10,687 nucleotides of DNA from Candidatus Spyradenecus faecavium (GTDB taxonomy: Bacteria; Verrucomicrobiota; Kiritimatiellia; RFP12; DVOR01), in assembly GCA_018713405.1 (NCBI GenBank), contig DVOR01000168.1, forward strand, positions 1 through 10,687. Direction: 5' to 3'. A program made the translations under genes and the position numbers. The notes under the pieces were generated by a model that was not told the origin of the DNA, did no database searches, and saw only the letters and a program-made list of their open reading frames with translations. This document shows positions 1 through 7,323 of the stretch, piece by piece (the stretch's first letter is position 1; every line of letters begins with the position of its first letter).

Positions 1-842
1 TCGCCCACCGCGCGGAAGGCCTCCGCCGCCGGCAGTTCGCCCATCCCGATGCCCACGCCCAGCGAAAGCAACGTCCCCAACGCCAGCACCAACACCACGT
101 TCATCCCGCACAGCGCCGTCACGAGCACCGCCAGATAGGGCAGGAGCAGCGGCACGCTGAAGGGATGGGCCCCCGCCGGCACGCCGCCGCCCGGCGCCAC
201 CGCGACGAAGAGCGCCACCGTGAGCAACGCCGCGGGCAGCACCAGACGCAGGTTCTCGCGGAACTTCGCCCGCATGTCGCACCCCTGCGTCCGCGTGGCG
301 GCGATGGTGGTGTCCGAGATGATGGAGAGGTTGTCGCCGAACATCGCCCCGCAGACCACCGCGCCCAGGCAGAGCGGCGCGCCCATCCCCGTGGCCTCGG
401 CGATGCCCACCGCGATGGGCGCGATGGCCGTGATCGTCCCGACCGACGTCCCCATCGCCGTCGAGGCGAAGGAGGCGATCACGAAGAGCCCCGCCACCGT
501 CGCCCACGCCGGCAGCACCGACAGCCCAAAGTTGACCGTGCTCGTGACGCATCCCGCCGCCTCGGCCGCGCCCGCGAAGGCGCCCGCCAGCAGGAAGACC
601 AGGCACATCACCATCACGTCGGTCTGGCCCATCGCCCGCGCCACCACGTTCAGCCGCTCGGGGAAGGGCCGGTGCCGGCACTGCAGGAAGGCCACGCCCA
701 ACGCCGCCAGGAAGGGCACAATCGCCGGCAACGCCACGCGCCCGTGCAGCGGGATCCCCACCCCCAGGAACAACGCCAACAGAATGGCCACCGGAAGGAG
801 GCCGGACAGTCTGGGCTGCGTCTGGACACTGTTCGCTGTCAT
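1..842 (-). CDS. nhaC: Na+/H+ antiporter, NhaC family (3' end cut by window edge)
   Basis: An inner-membrane secondary transporter that exchanges Na+ for H+, giving pH and sodium homeostasis. The first 280 residues are visible and the rest lies beyond base 1. The family signature GDNLSIISDTT is at residues 169-179, followed by ATRTQGCDMRAKF, wording typical of NhaC-type antiporters (PF03553). Hydrophobic stretches at about residues 14-30, 36-54, 74-93, 113-128, 134-150, 198-215 and 229-264 fit a multi-pass membrane protein. The ATG at 842 is the first good start; upstream there is only a weak purine-rich stretch (GGGGAGCAGGG) too far away for a strong ribosome site. It begins 73 bases after the topoisomerase stop on the same strand and I see no promoter of the type found elsewhere in the window, so read-through from that gene is likely. 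Family call is firm; the transported ion is inferred from the family. Confidence 0.88.
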   Translation of the reverse strand, partial: MTANSVQTQPRLSGLLPVAILLALFLGVGIPLHGRVALPAIVPFLAALGVAFLQCRHRPFPERLNVVARAMGQTDVMVMCLVFLLAGAFAGAAEAAGCVTSTVNFGLSVLPAWATVAGLFVIASFASTAMGTSVGTITAIAPIAVGIAEATGMGAPLCLGAVVCGAMFGDNLSIISDTTIAATRTQGCDMRAKFRENLRLVLPAALLTVALFVAVAPGGGVPAGAHPFSVPLLLPYLAVLVTALCGMNVVLVLALGTLLSLGVGIGMGELPAAEAFRAVG

Positions 843-915
843 GGCTTGGATGGACGTGAAAACCCTGCTCCCCTCGGCCGACCCGTCGCGCGCCTGCCGC
901 GCGTCCGGCGGCCTC

Positions 916-2739
916 TTAGAAGTCCGTGTTGTCCACGAAGAGGTTGTCGAAGATGTAGCGGCGGCGCTCGGGGGTGTTCGCGCCCATGAGGAACTGCACG
1001 GTGTCCCACACGCGCGTGTCGCTGTGCACATCCACGGGGGTCAGGCGGATGCCCTCGCCGATGAAGTCCTTGAACTCCTTGGCGTTGATCTCCCCGAGGC
1101 CCTTGAAGCGGGTGATCTCGGCCTTGGCGCCGCAGGCCTTGATGGCAGCCTCGCGCTCGGCGTCGTCGTAGCAGTAGAAGCTCTGCTTGGCGTTGCGCAC
1201 GCGGAAGAGCGGGGTCTCCAGGATGAAGAGGCGGCCATCCTTGATGATGTGGTCGAAGAAGCGCAGGAAGAAGGTGATGAGCAGGTTGCGGATATGCAGG
1301 CCGTCCACATCCGCGTCCGTCGCCAGGATGACCTTGCCGTAGCGCAGGTTGTCCGGCGACTGCTCGATGCCCAGGCTCTTGACCAGGTCGTAGAACTCCT
1401 TGTTCTTGTAGATGGCGTCGCGGCGCAGGTCGCACACGTTGAGGGGCTTGCCGCGGAGCTTGAAGACGGCCTGCGTCTGGGTGTCGCGCGCGGTGCCCAC
1501 GGTGCCGCCGGCGGACTTGCCCTCCACCAGGAAGATCATCGTGTCCTCGCCCTTGCCCTTGGCCTTGTCCAGGTGGCGCTTGCAGTCGATCAGCTCCTCC
1601 ACGCGCACGGCGCTCTGCTTGGCGCGCTCGCGGATGGTCTTCTGCAGGTCCTTGCTCGCGGCGCGGAGCTTCGCGGTCTCGTCGATTTTGTCGAGCAGGC
1701 GCTGGGCGTCCTCGGGGTGGCGGTGGAGCTCATCCTCCACCACCTTCTTGATCTCGGCGACGAGCCCGGCGCGGATTTCGGGGTTGCCCAGCTTGTTCTT
1801 GGTCTGGCTCTCGAAGACGGGGTCCTTCAGGCGGATGGCCACGGCCGCGATGATGCCGTCGCGCGCCACGTCGCCGTCGTACCGCTTCTTGGAGAACTCC
1901 TGCACGCCGCGCAGGAAACCCTCCTTGAAGGCCGTCAGGTGCGTGCCGCCGTCGTTCGTGTACTGCCCGTTGACGAAGGAGTAATACTCCTCGCCCATGT
2001 GGTTGGTGTGCGTGAAGGCCACCTCGAGCATCTTCGAGCGGAAGTGGAAGGGCCCGTAGAGCTGGCCGCCGTCGGCCTCCGCCCCGATCAGGTCCATCAG
2101 GCCGTTCTCCGAGCGCACGGGCTCGCCGTTCAGCTCGATCGTCAGCCCCGCGTTCAGATAGGCATACATCTTCAGGCGCCGCGCCACGTGCTCCGCGCGG
2201 AAGGCGAACTTCGGGAAGATCTCGACGTCGGGCAGGAACCCCATGAAGGTCCCGTTCCGCTCCTTCGTCTCCCCCTCCTTGCGCTCCAGCAGCTTCCCCT
2301 TCGCGAAGGTCGCCTCCACGAACCGCCCCTCGCGCGTCGAGCGCACCGTGAACCGCTCCGACAGCGCGTTCACCGCCTTCGTGCCCACGCCGTTCATGCC
2401 CACCGAGAACTGGAAGACGTCGTCGTTGTACTTGCCGCCCGTGTTCATCTCGCTCACGCACGCGACCACCTTCTCCAGCGGGATGCCCCGCCCGTAGTCG
2501 CGCACCGACACCTCGCCCGTCGCGTAGTCCAGCTTCACCACGATGCGCTTGCCGTAGCCCATGATGAACTCGTCGATGGCGTTGTCCAGCACCTCCTTCA
2601 GCAGGATGTAGATGCCGTCCTCATACTGCGCGCCATCGCCCTTCCGCCCGATGTACATGCCTGTGCGCAGGCGGATGTGCTCCATCGGGTCAAGGGTCTT
2701 GATGCTGTCGGCTGTGTATTCGGCGGGGTTCTTCGGCAT
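916..2739 (-). CDS. parE: DNA topoisomerase IV / gyrase subunit B (ParE-like)
   Basis: ATPase subunit of a type IIA topoisomerase, which with a ParC/GyrA partner (not in this window) passes one DNA duplex through another. 607 residues. GHKL ATPase: LDNAIDE at 51-57, DYGRGIPLEK at 81-90, GMNGVGTKAVNALSE at 114-128; transducer QTK loop at 312-314. Toprim: VEGKSAGG at 405-412 with catalytic Glu406, TDADVDG at 474-480 with the metal-binding aspartates; then RFKGLGEIN at 544-552. The length fits ParE and compact GyrB and lacks the large insert of E. coli GyrB. The ATG at 2739 is preceded by GAGGAG six bases upstream; an alternative in-frame start at 2772 precedes the promoter-like TACAAT and is less likely. 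Lys408 replaces the usual aspartate of EGDSA. ParE is preferred over GyrB from the Toprim to C-terminal wording (RGKPLN, TPLFRVRN, FKDFIGE), but the two paralogues are hard to separate by eye. Confidence 0.93.
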   Translation of the reverse strand: MPKNPAEYTADSIKTLDPMEHIRLRTGMYIGRKGDGAQYEDGIYILLKEVLDNAIDEFIMGYGKRIVVKLDYATGEVSVRDYGRGIPLEKVVACVSEMNTGGKYNDDVFQFSVGMNGVGTKAVNALSERFTVRSTREGRFVEATFAKGKLLERKEGETKERNGTFMGFLPDVEIFPKFAFRAEHVARRLKMYAYLNAGLTIELNGEPVRSENGLMDLIGAEADGGQLYGPFHFRSKMLEVAFTHTNHMGEEYYSFVNGQYTNDGGTHLTAFKEGFLRGVQEFSKKRYDGDVARDGIIAAVAIRLKDPVFESQTKNKLGNPEIRAGLVAEIKKVVEDELHRHPEDAQRLLDKIDETAKLRAASKDLQKTIRERAKQSAVRVEELIDCKRHLDKAKGKGEDTMIFLVEGKSAGGTVGTARDTQTQAVFKLRGKPLNVCDLRRDAIYKNKEFYDLVKSLGIEQSPDNLRYGKVILATDADVDGLHIRNLLITFFLRFFDHIIKDGRLFILETPLFRVRNAKQSFYCYDDAEREAAIKACGAKAEITRFKGLGEINAKEFKDFIGEGIRLTPVDVHSDTRVWDTVQFLMGANTPERRRYIFDNLFVDNTDF

Positions 2740-2762
2740 GGCGCTCCTCAAAAAGTCCGCCC

Positions 2763-2779
2763 ATTGTACCAAATCCCCC
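2763..2779 (-). promoter_or_regulatory. Candidate promoter of parE (extended -10 with G-tract)
   Basis: On the minus strand a run of five G (2779-2775) is followed by ATTTGG and TACAAT (2768-2763), giving an extended -10 of form TGN-TACAAT. Transcription would start near 2756, leaving a leader of about 17 bases that holds the GAGGAG site. No good -35 hexamer is visible. It lies in the 58-base gap after oppC, so parE may have its own promoter in addition to read-through. Confidence 0.5.
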
Positions 2780-2797
2780 GCCTCGCCGCGTCCCGCC

Positions 2798-3787
2798 TCA
2801 GCGGTTGCGCAGGGCGGGGTCGAAGACGTCGCGCAGGTCGTCGGCCAGCCGGTTGAAGATCAGGACCAGCAGGAAGATGGCCAGCGAGACGAAGGCGAGC
2901 TCCCACCAGATGCCCTGCCAGAGCCGCGCGCGGGCGTTGTTGATCATGATCCCCCACGAGGGCTCGCCCTGCACCCCGATGCCCAGGAAGGAGATGAAGA
3001 CCTCCGTGGCGACGCTGGCCGGGAAGCGGATGGAGAAAGAGATCAGCACGATGTGCATCACGTTGGGCAGGATGTGCCGGAAGAGGATGCGCCCGTGCGA
3101 GTAGCCCAGCACGCGCGCGGCCTGGACATAGGCGCGGTCGCGGTGCTTGATCACCTCGCCGCGGATGTTCCGGCAGACGCTCACCCACGTGGTCAGCCCG
3201 ATGCCCAGATAGATGCCGAAGAGCCCCTTCCCCGCGATCAGCGCGATGGCCAGGATGAAGAGCAGCCCCGGCATGGCCGAGACCGTGGCGCACAGCCACA
3301 CCACCAGACTGTCCACCTTGCCGCCGAAGTACCCGCCCAGGCACCCCAGCAGCACCCCCAGCGGGATGGCGATGAGCGACGTCATCACGCCGACATGGAA
3401 CGCGATCCGCGCCCCCTGGATCAGCCGCTGCATCACGTCGCGCCCCAGGTTGTCCGACCCCAGCCAATAGCGGTGCCGCGTCTCCGGCACCGCCGTGCCG
3501 TCCGCGAGCGTGTGCGCCGGCCATGTCGCCACGCTGAGCGGCGGGAGGTAACGGCTCTCCATGTGCACCTGGTTGTAGGGCGGCACGCGCTCGGGCGCCC
3601 ACGTCAGGCACGCGGGCGCGCCCTCCCACAGCGACCCTTTGTAGTAGCGGTAGACGCCCTCGCCGTAGAGCGCCAGCAGGGTGTAGAGCCCGATGGCGAC
3701 GATGCACAGGCGGGTGACGCGGTTGCCCCACAGGCGCGCCCACGCGCTGGGGCCGCGGCGGGCGGCGGTCTCGGATGCGGCGTTCAT
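2798..3787 (-). CDS. oppC: Oligopeptide-type ABC transporter permease, OppC/DppC/YejE family
   Basis: Inner-membrane permease subunit of a peptide-type ABC importer, pairing with the OppB-like protein just upstream. 329 residues. One membrane segment near 25-42, then a long external loop to about 110 containing YNQVHMESRYLPP, ending at the family hallmark WLGSDNLGRDVMQRLIQGAR (108-127). Further membrane segments lie at about 132-152, 160-184, 189-206, 240-270 and 297-312. The cytoplasmic EAA-type loop that contacts the ATPase is YVQAARVLGYSHGRILFRHI (220-239) followed by LPN. The start ATG overlaps the oppB stop by four bases (ATGA), so translation is probably coupled. Substrate unknown: peptides are the family default, but YejE-like microcin or other small-molecule importers look similar. 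No substrate-binding protein or ATPase gene is adjacent. Confidence 0.9.
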   Translation of the reverse strand: MNAASETAARRGPSAWARLWGNRVTRLCIVAIGLYTLLALYGEGVYRYYKGSLWEGAPACLTWAPERVPPYNQVHMESRYLPPLSVATWPAHTLADGTAVPETRHRYWLGSDNLGRDVMQRLIQGARIAFHVGVMTSLIAIPLGVLLGCLGGYFGGKVDSLVVWLCATVSAMPGLLFILAIALIAGKGLFGIYLGIGLTTWVSVCRNIRGEVIKHRDRAYVQAARVLGYSHGRILFRHILPNVMHIVLISFSIRFPASVATEVFISFLGIGVQGEPSWGIMINNARARLWQGIWWELAFVSLAIFLLVLIFNRLADDLRDVFDPALRNR

Positions 3788-4959
3788 TGGGCCACCCTCA
3801 CACGGGGGTCAAGCCAGCCATACGCGATGTCCGTGAGCAGGTTGACCAGTTGATAGATCAGCGCGCCGAAGATCACCACGGCGCGCACCACCGACATATC
3901 GGCGGAGTTGATCGCGTTGATCGAGACGCTCCCCAGCCCGGGGATCCCGAAGAAGCTCTCCAGCAGCAAGCTCCCCGTGAAGAGATAGGGGATGGAGAGC
4001 GACACATAGGTGACGATGGGGATGAGCGAGTTCCGCAGGACGTGCACGAAGAGCGTGCGCCCGCGCCCCAGCCCCTTGGAGACCGCCGTGCGCACGTAGG
4101 GCCGGTAGATCTCGTCCAGGATGGCCGCGCGGTAGAACCGCACGTCGCTGCCCAGCGCGCTGACCACCCCGATGATCACCGGCAGCACCAGATAGTACGC
4201 GCTCTCGTAGCCCCAAATCGGGAAAAGCGGCCACTTGAAGCCCAAAAAGAACTGCCCCAGCAGGATCCACACCACATAGTTGATGCTCATCAGCGCCGTG
4301 GAAAAGGCCAGGATCCCCCGGTCCAGCCACCCGCCCTGCGCCGCCGCGCACAGCAGCCCCAGCACCACCCCGACGATGGCCCCGAAGAACAAAATCGGCA
4401 CCGACAGCGACAGCGTCGGCCCCAAGCCCTGCACCAGCACCTGCGTCACCGGCTGCTTCGTCTCCGTGGACATCCCCAGGTTGAGATGCACCAGGTTGTT
4501 GAGGTAGAGCACGAACTGCGAATCGAGCCAATGCCGCGTGGCGCAGCGCACCGCCGTCACCCCGTCCGCCTCGGCCAGTCGCCACCCCGCCGGCACGGAG
4601 AGCGCGCCGTCCGGCCCCAACGCGCGCACCTCCTCGCGCCCCGTCGCGGACTCGCGGAGCGTCGCCCGCGCCGCCCCCGGCAGCTCATACTCCCCCGCGC
4701 CCAGCGAACACGCCAGGCGCGTCCCCCCGCCCGGCGCCTTCTGCACCGCGTCCATCTCGCGCCACTTCCCGAAGAAGAGCGGCAGGTCATAGCCGTTCTC
4801 CGCGTTGAAGTTCACGATCGCCTCCTGCGTGGCGTGCTGCCCCAGCACCGACTGCGCCGGCGAGCCGCCCACCACGTAGAACAGCACAAAGGAGAGCAAC
4901 AGCACCCCGAAGGTGGTCGGCACCATCTCCGCCAATCGTCTCAGCACATATCGCCACAT
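3784..4959 (-). CDS. oppB: Oligopeptide-type ABC transporter permease, OppB/DppB/YejB family
   Basis: First permease of the same importer. 391 residues from the ATG at 4959, which gives the typical N-terminus MWRYVLRRLAEMVPTTFGV with the first membrane segment at 12-30. Four to five more segments follow at about 180-207, 222-240, 254-270, 312-335 and 356-380. The EAA-type loop is YVRTAVSKGLGRGRTLFVHV (288-307) followed by LRNSLIP, then LLLESFFGIPGLG (331-343), a strong family signature, and the C-terminal WLDPRVR. The external loop between segments one and two has an extra, mostly polar stretch (about 68-145) that makes it longer than usual OppB/DppB proteins. A GTG start at 4968 is possible (three more residues) with GGAGG 12 bases before it; it would clash with the candidate -10 placed at 4974-4969. 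Overlaps oppC by four bases. Confidence 0.9.
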   Translation of the reverse strand: MWRYVLRRLAEMVPTTFGVLLLSFVLFYVVGGSPAQSVLGQHATQEAIVNFNAENGYDLPLFFGKWREMDAVQKAPGGGTRLACSLGAGEYELPGAARATLRESATGREEVRALGPDGALSVPAGWRLAEADGVTAVRCATRHWLDSQFVLYLNNLVHLNLGMSTETKQPVTQVLVQGLGPTLSLSVPILFFGAIVGVVLGLLCAAAQGGWLDRGILAFSTALMSINYVVWILLGQFFLGFKWPLFPIWGYESAYYLVLPVIIGVVSALGSDVRFYRAAILDEIYRPYVRTAVSKGLGRGRTLFVHVLRNSLIPIVTYVSLSIPYLFTGSLLLESFFGIPGLGSVSINAINSADMSVVRAVVIFGALIYQLVNLLTDIAYGWLDPRVRVAQ

Positions 4960-4968
4960 AACCCGCAC

Positions 4969-4988
4969 ATTCTACCAAAACCTCCCCC
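4969..4988 (-). promoter_or_regulatory. Candidate promoter of oppBC (extended -10 with G-tract)
   Basis: The minus strand reads GGGGGAGG, then TTTTGG, then TAGAAT (4974-4969), the same layout as before parE, the secreted-protein gene and nnr. Transcription would start near 4962, only about three bases before the ATG at 4959, implying a nearly leaderless message. No clear -35 hexamer. Confidence 0.45.
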
Positions 4989-5036
4989 ACCTCCGCCCCA
5001 CCCTTCCTCAATCATCCCCCAAAAAGGTCGGGGGCC

Positions 5037-5095
5037 AAACCCTAAGGGGTTCGAGGCGAAACCCTAAGGATTTTGGGTCAAACCCTTAAGGGTTT
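5037..5095. repeat. Three-unit 21-22-bp spaced repeat with a 16-bp palindrome
   Basis: AAACCCTAAGG occurs at 5037-5047 and 5059-5069, and a third unit at 5080-5095 is the perfect palindrome AAACCCTTAAGGGTTT. Unit starts are 22 and 21 bases apart, about two helical turns. The first unit also contains a short hairpin (AACCC-TAA-GGGTT). The array lies after the stop of the secreted-protein gene and upstream of the oppB promoter. There is no U-rich tail on the transcribed strand, so it is not a standard terminator. An operator for oppBC or a dispersed intergenic repeat are both possible. Confidence 0.7.
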
Positions 5096-5112
5096 CGGAA
5101 AAAGAGGTGGAC

Positions 5113-7077
5113 TTATTTGGATTGGGGGAAGAGAGGTTCGAGGAAGAGGGGCGCATCGGAGAAGTCCAGGAGGGGGAGGTCGACGCGGAGGGCGCAGGCC
5201 GGTTCGCCGTCGACGAGAATCGGCGTCTCGGCGTAAAGCAGACGGTCACGCCGGCCCGGGGCGAGGCCGGCGACGTGCCACCGGAAGGTCTTGCTCTCGC
5301 CGGGGCCGAGGGTAAGCCGGGGAAGGTCGAGGGGTTTGCCCGTGGCGTCGAAGGACGGACCGCGGACAAGCCTGCCGTCAAGGCGGAAGACGTCGTCGGT
5401 CTCCCAGAGGAAGAACTTGCCCGCCTCGACGGTGAGGGGGGCCTCGGAGGGGTTGGCGAGGGTGAGCGTGAGGCGCTCCCCTTCCAACGTCAGCCGTATC
5501 CACGCAGGGTCGAGGGTGGGCAGGGTTTGGGGCCGACTGTGCTCCTGCCGTTCGAAGGCAAGCGTGGCGGGCGTGGCGGGGACGAAAGGCTCGGCGGGCG
5601 GCAGACAACCCTTATGCCGTTTGCGGAGGGCCTCGCGGACCGCGTCCGGGTCGGCGGCGGGATAGGTGCGCGTGGCGGTGAGCGTCCAGTAGGCGCCGTC
5701 CTCGGAGAGAACGTGGAGGCGGCAGGAGAGGGTGAGGGGGGCCTTGAGGGCGGCGGCGAGCGGGGTCTCCGGGGCGTCGATGTCGCACACGCCGCCCGGG
5801 GCAAGCCGGTAGGAGGGGTCCAAGAGGCGAACCGACGCCTCGGGGAAGCCTGCCACGGCGAACGCCTCCTGCGCGGGCTCGACGCGGATGGGGACGTCGG
5901 CGCCGGAGGTCAGGGAAAGCGCGCCCACATGCTTGAAGGGCCTCGCGTCCTCGAAGGCGAGGGCGAGGGGGCAGTCGCCGGCGGCGGGGCGCGCGCCCGG
6001 CGGCAGGGTCTGGGTGAGGGTGAGGAGCGGCGCATCGTCGCGCGGCAACAGCGCGTCGACCCACCGTCCGGGGATCTCGATGGGCGGGAGGCGGAGGGCG
6101 CGGAGCGCGCCGCCCAGCATGACGGGCTCGGAGAAGATGAGCGTGGCGGTTGCGCTCGGGGAGGCCTTGCCGGCCAACAGGAAGGGGAGGTCGCGGCGTT
6201 CCCCGGGCGCGAGCGTGAAGGGGGCCACAAGCTCGGGCTCGAAGACGCCCTCGCCACGAGCCGAATCGAGGAAGGCGCGCCGTCTGTTGCAGAGGGTGAC
6301 GGAGGGGAGGGAGTGGACGGTGAGCGGGGCGTCGGTGACGTTCGTGAAAGAGAGGACCACGCGGTCTTCGCCTTGGCGGGAGACGGCGAAGAGGCCTTCG
6401 GGCAGGGGCGGCGGGTCGAGTTCGGCGCGGCGTGCCTTGAGCGCCTGCAGGAGGGGCTCGAGCGGGACGTCCTCGGGGAGGCCGAGGGCCTTGGAGGCCA
6501 GGCGGAGCTGGGCCCGGACGTAAAGCCGCGGCTCCGGCAGCCCCCACGGGTCACGGCCGCGGAGCTTGGCGGCAGGGTGCCCCAAGAGCGCGTCGAGCCA
6601 AAAGGGGAGGAAGGCACGGTCCTCGATGGGGAGGAGGTCGGTGTCGCCGTAGAGGGCGAAAGGAAGGCACCCCGTGTCCTGCCCCAGGCAGATAAGCGTG
6701 CCCTTGGGGTAGCCGATGGGGCGCGGCGGGAGCGACAGGGAGCGGAGGCGGCCTTCGGCATCGCGCCACAGGGAAACCCGACGCGCCTCGACCACGGGGC
6801 ACGTCGACTCCTCGCCGGGGGAGAGTGCGTACGCCGGGCGGCCTTCGCGGAGGACGAGCGTCAGCGGGCGCCCCGCGACCAAGACGGGGTCCCATTGCGG
6901 ACCATGGATGAGGCGGAAGGGCGGCCAGTCCCGCTCAAACCGCCACTCGGCACGCAGCTCCTCCTGGGGAATGGGGAGCGGCGTCTCGCCGGGGTTGGGG
7001 GCGTTGACGACGGTGAAGTCGGCCGCAGCCGCGACGGTTGCGAGCAACGTGAAAAGCCAAGCCACAAGGACACGCAT
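5113..7077 (-). CDS. Secreted protein of unknown function with three repeated beta-rich modules
   Basis: I do not recognise a family. 654 residues. The N-terminus MRVLVAWLFTLLATVAAAAD is a clear Sec signal peptide with likely cleavage after residue 19, so the protein is exported; there is no later membrane anchor. Three diverged modules about 150 residues apart start near 239, 385 and 535. Each has an alternating hydrophobic strand ending in APLTV or VPIRV (TDAPLTV 248-254, ADVPIRV 393-399, SEAPLTV 544-550), then about 40 residues later an APGE-type turn (LAPGERRDL 289-297, LAPGGVCDI 425-433, LGPGESKTF 590-598). This is the look of immunoglobulin-like beta sandwiches. Nine cysteines are in the mature part. 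The ATG at 7077 follows AAGGAGG by eight bases, which decides the start against longer in-frame options. Codon use and GC match the neighbours. Role, perhaps cell-surface or periplasmic structural, is a guess. Confidence 0.85.
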   Translation of the reverse strand: MRVLVAWLFTLLATVAAAADFTVVNAPNPGETPLPIPQEELRAEWRFERDWPPFRLIHGPQWDPVLVAGRPLTLVLREGRPAYALSPGEESTCPVVEARRVSLWRDAEGRLRSLSLPPRPIGYPKGTLICLGQDTGCLPFALYGDTDLLPIEDRAFLPFWLDALLGHPAAKLRGRDPWGLPEPRLYVRAQLRLASKALGLPEDVPLEPLLQALKARRAELDPPPLPEGLFAVSRQGEDRVVLSFTNVTDAPLTVHSLPSVTLCNRRRAFLDSARGEGVFEPELVAPFTLAPGERRDLPFLLAGKASPSATATLIFSEPVMLGGALRALRLPPIEIPGRWVDALLPRDDAPLLTLTQTLPPGARPAAGDCPLALAFEDARPFKHVGALSLTSGADVPIRVEPAQEAFAVAGFPEASVRLLDPSYRLAPGGVCDIDAPETPLAAALKAPLTLSCRLHVLSEDGAYWTLTATRTYPAADPDAVREALRKRHKGCLPPAEPFVPATPATLAFERQEHSRPQTLPTLDPAWIRLTLEGERLTLTLANPSEAPLTVEAGKFFLWETDDVFRLDGRLVRGPSFDATGKPLDLPRLTLGPGESKTFRWHVAGLAPGRRDRLLYAETPILVDGEPACALRVDLPLLDFSDAPLFLEPLFPQSK

Positions 7078-7102
7078 GGGAGTACCCTCCTTCCATCGCC
7101 GG

Positions 7103-7118
7103 ATTTTAGCAAACCCCC
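7103..7118 (-). promoter_or_regulatory. Candidate promoter of the secreted-protein gene
   Basis: On the minus strand five G (7118-7114) are followed by TTTGC and TAAAAT (7108-7103), an extended -10 of TGC-TAAAAT. The expected start near 7096 leaves a leader of about 19 bases carrying the AAGGAGG ribosome site. Upstream on this strand is a long G-rich run (GGGAGGGGTGGGGG) in place of a recognisable -35. Confidence 0.5.
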
Positions 7119-7289
7119 ACCCCTCCCGTCCAGAACCACCCCCGCCCGGGGCAGTGCTCTCCGAGGAAAGAGGAAGGGGACCGCAAAGACGCAAAAAGGG
7201 GCGCGAAACGCCCGGGCGCCATCGGTCGCTCTGCGGCTTCGCCGCTGACCGCGACCGCCGCCCTCCGCTTCGCGCCTAAAAGGTGGTGG
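7119..7289. other. Non-coding spacer with small hairpins between divergent genes
   Basis: No credible gene. It holds two copies of a GCAAA-led octamer (GCAAAGAC 7183-7190 and GCAAAAAG 7191-7198) and a nested hairpin: CGGTCGC (7223-7229) pairs with GCGACCG (7251-7257) around an inner GCGGC-TTC-GCCGC (7233-7245). GGGCG and CGCCC near 7199-7213 form another small stem. These could be remnants of dispersed intergenic repeats; no function is apparent. Confidence 0.55.
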
Positions 7290-7323
7290 CCAAACTTCCA
7301 AGCCTCCAAGCTTCCAAACTTCC
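7290..7323 (+). repeat. Octamer tandem array CCAARCYT, upstream copy
   Basis: Four exact-phase octamers in a row: CCAAACTT (7290-7297), CCAAGCCT, CCAAGCTT and CCAAACTT (7314-7321), then CC. Differences are all pyrimidine or purine swaps at two positions. A second array of the same consensus and orientation lies at 9174-9208, so the two flank the nnr gene. Confidence 0.85.

Noticed and set aside
220..2856. 878-codon plus-strand open frame antisense to nhaC and parE
   Set aside because: It runs opposite two well-supported genes, its residues are typical of antisense GC-rich translation (Val/Leu/Ala/His/Arg heavy), and it shows no motif.
5016..5034. CCCCC-N9-GGGGG hairpin as terminator of the secreted-protein gene
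   Set aside because: On the transcribed strand the T-run is in the loop, not after the stem, and the stem is only five pairs.
3775..5067. 430-codon plus-strand open frame opposite oppBC
   Set aside because: Low-complexity Arg/His/Gln/Pro-rich translation without motifs, opposite two clear permease genes.
5037..5095. CCCTAAA-like units suggesting telomere repeats
   Set aside because: Units are separated by unrelated sequence, not contiguous heptamers, and the context is a bacterial chromosome interior.
5037..5095. Possible CRISPR array
   Set aside because: Only three degenerate units with 10-11-base gaps, too short for spacers, and no cas genes.
5107..7248. 713-codon plus-strand open frame opposite the secreted-protein gene
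   Set aside because: Gly/Glu/Arg-rich antisense shadow. The minus-strand frame has a signal peptide, strong ribosome site and internal modules, so it is the real gene.
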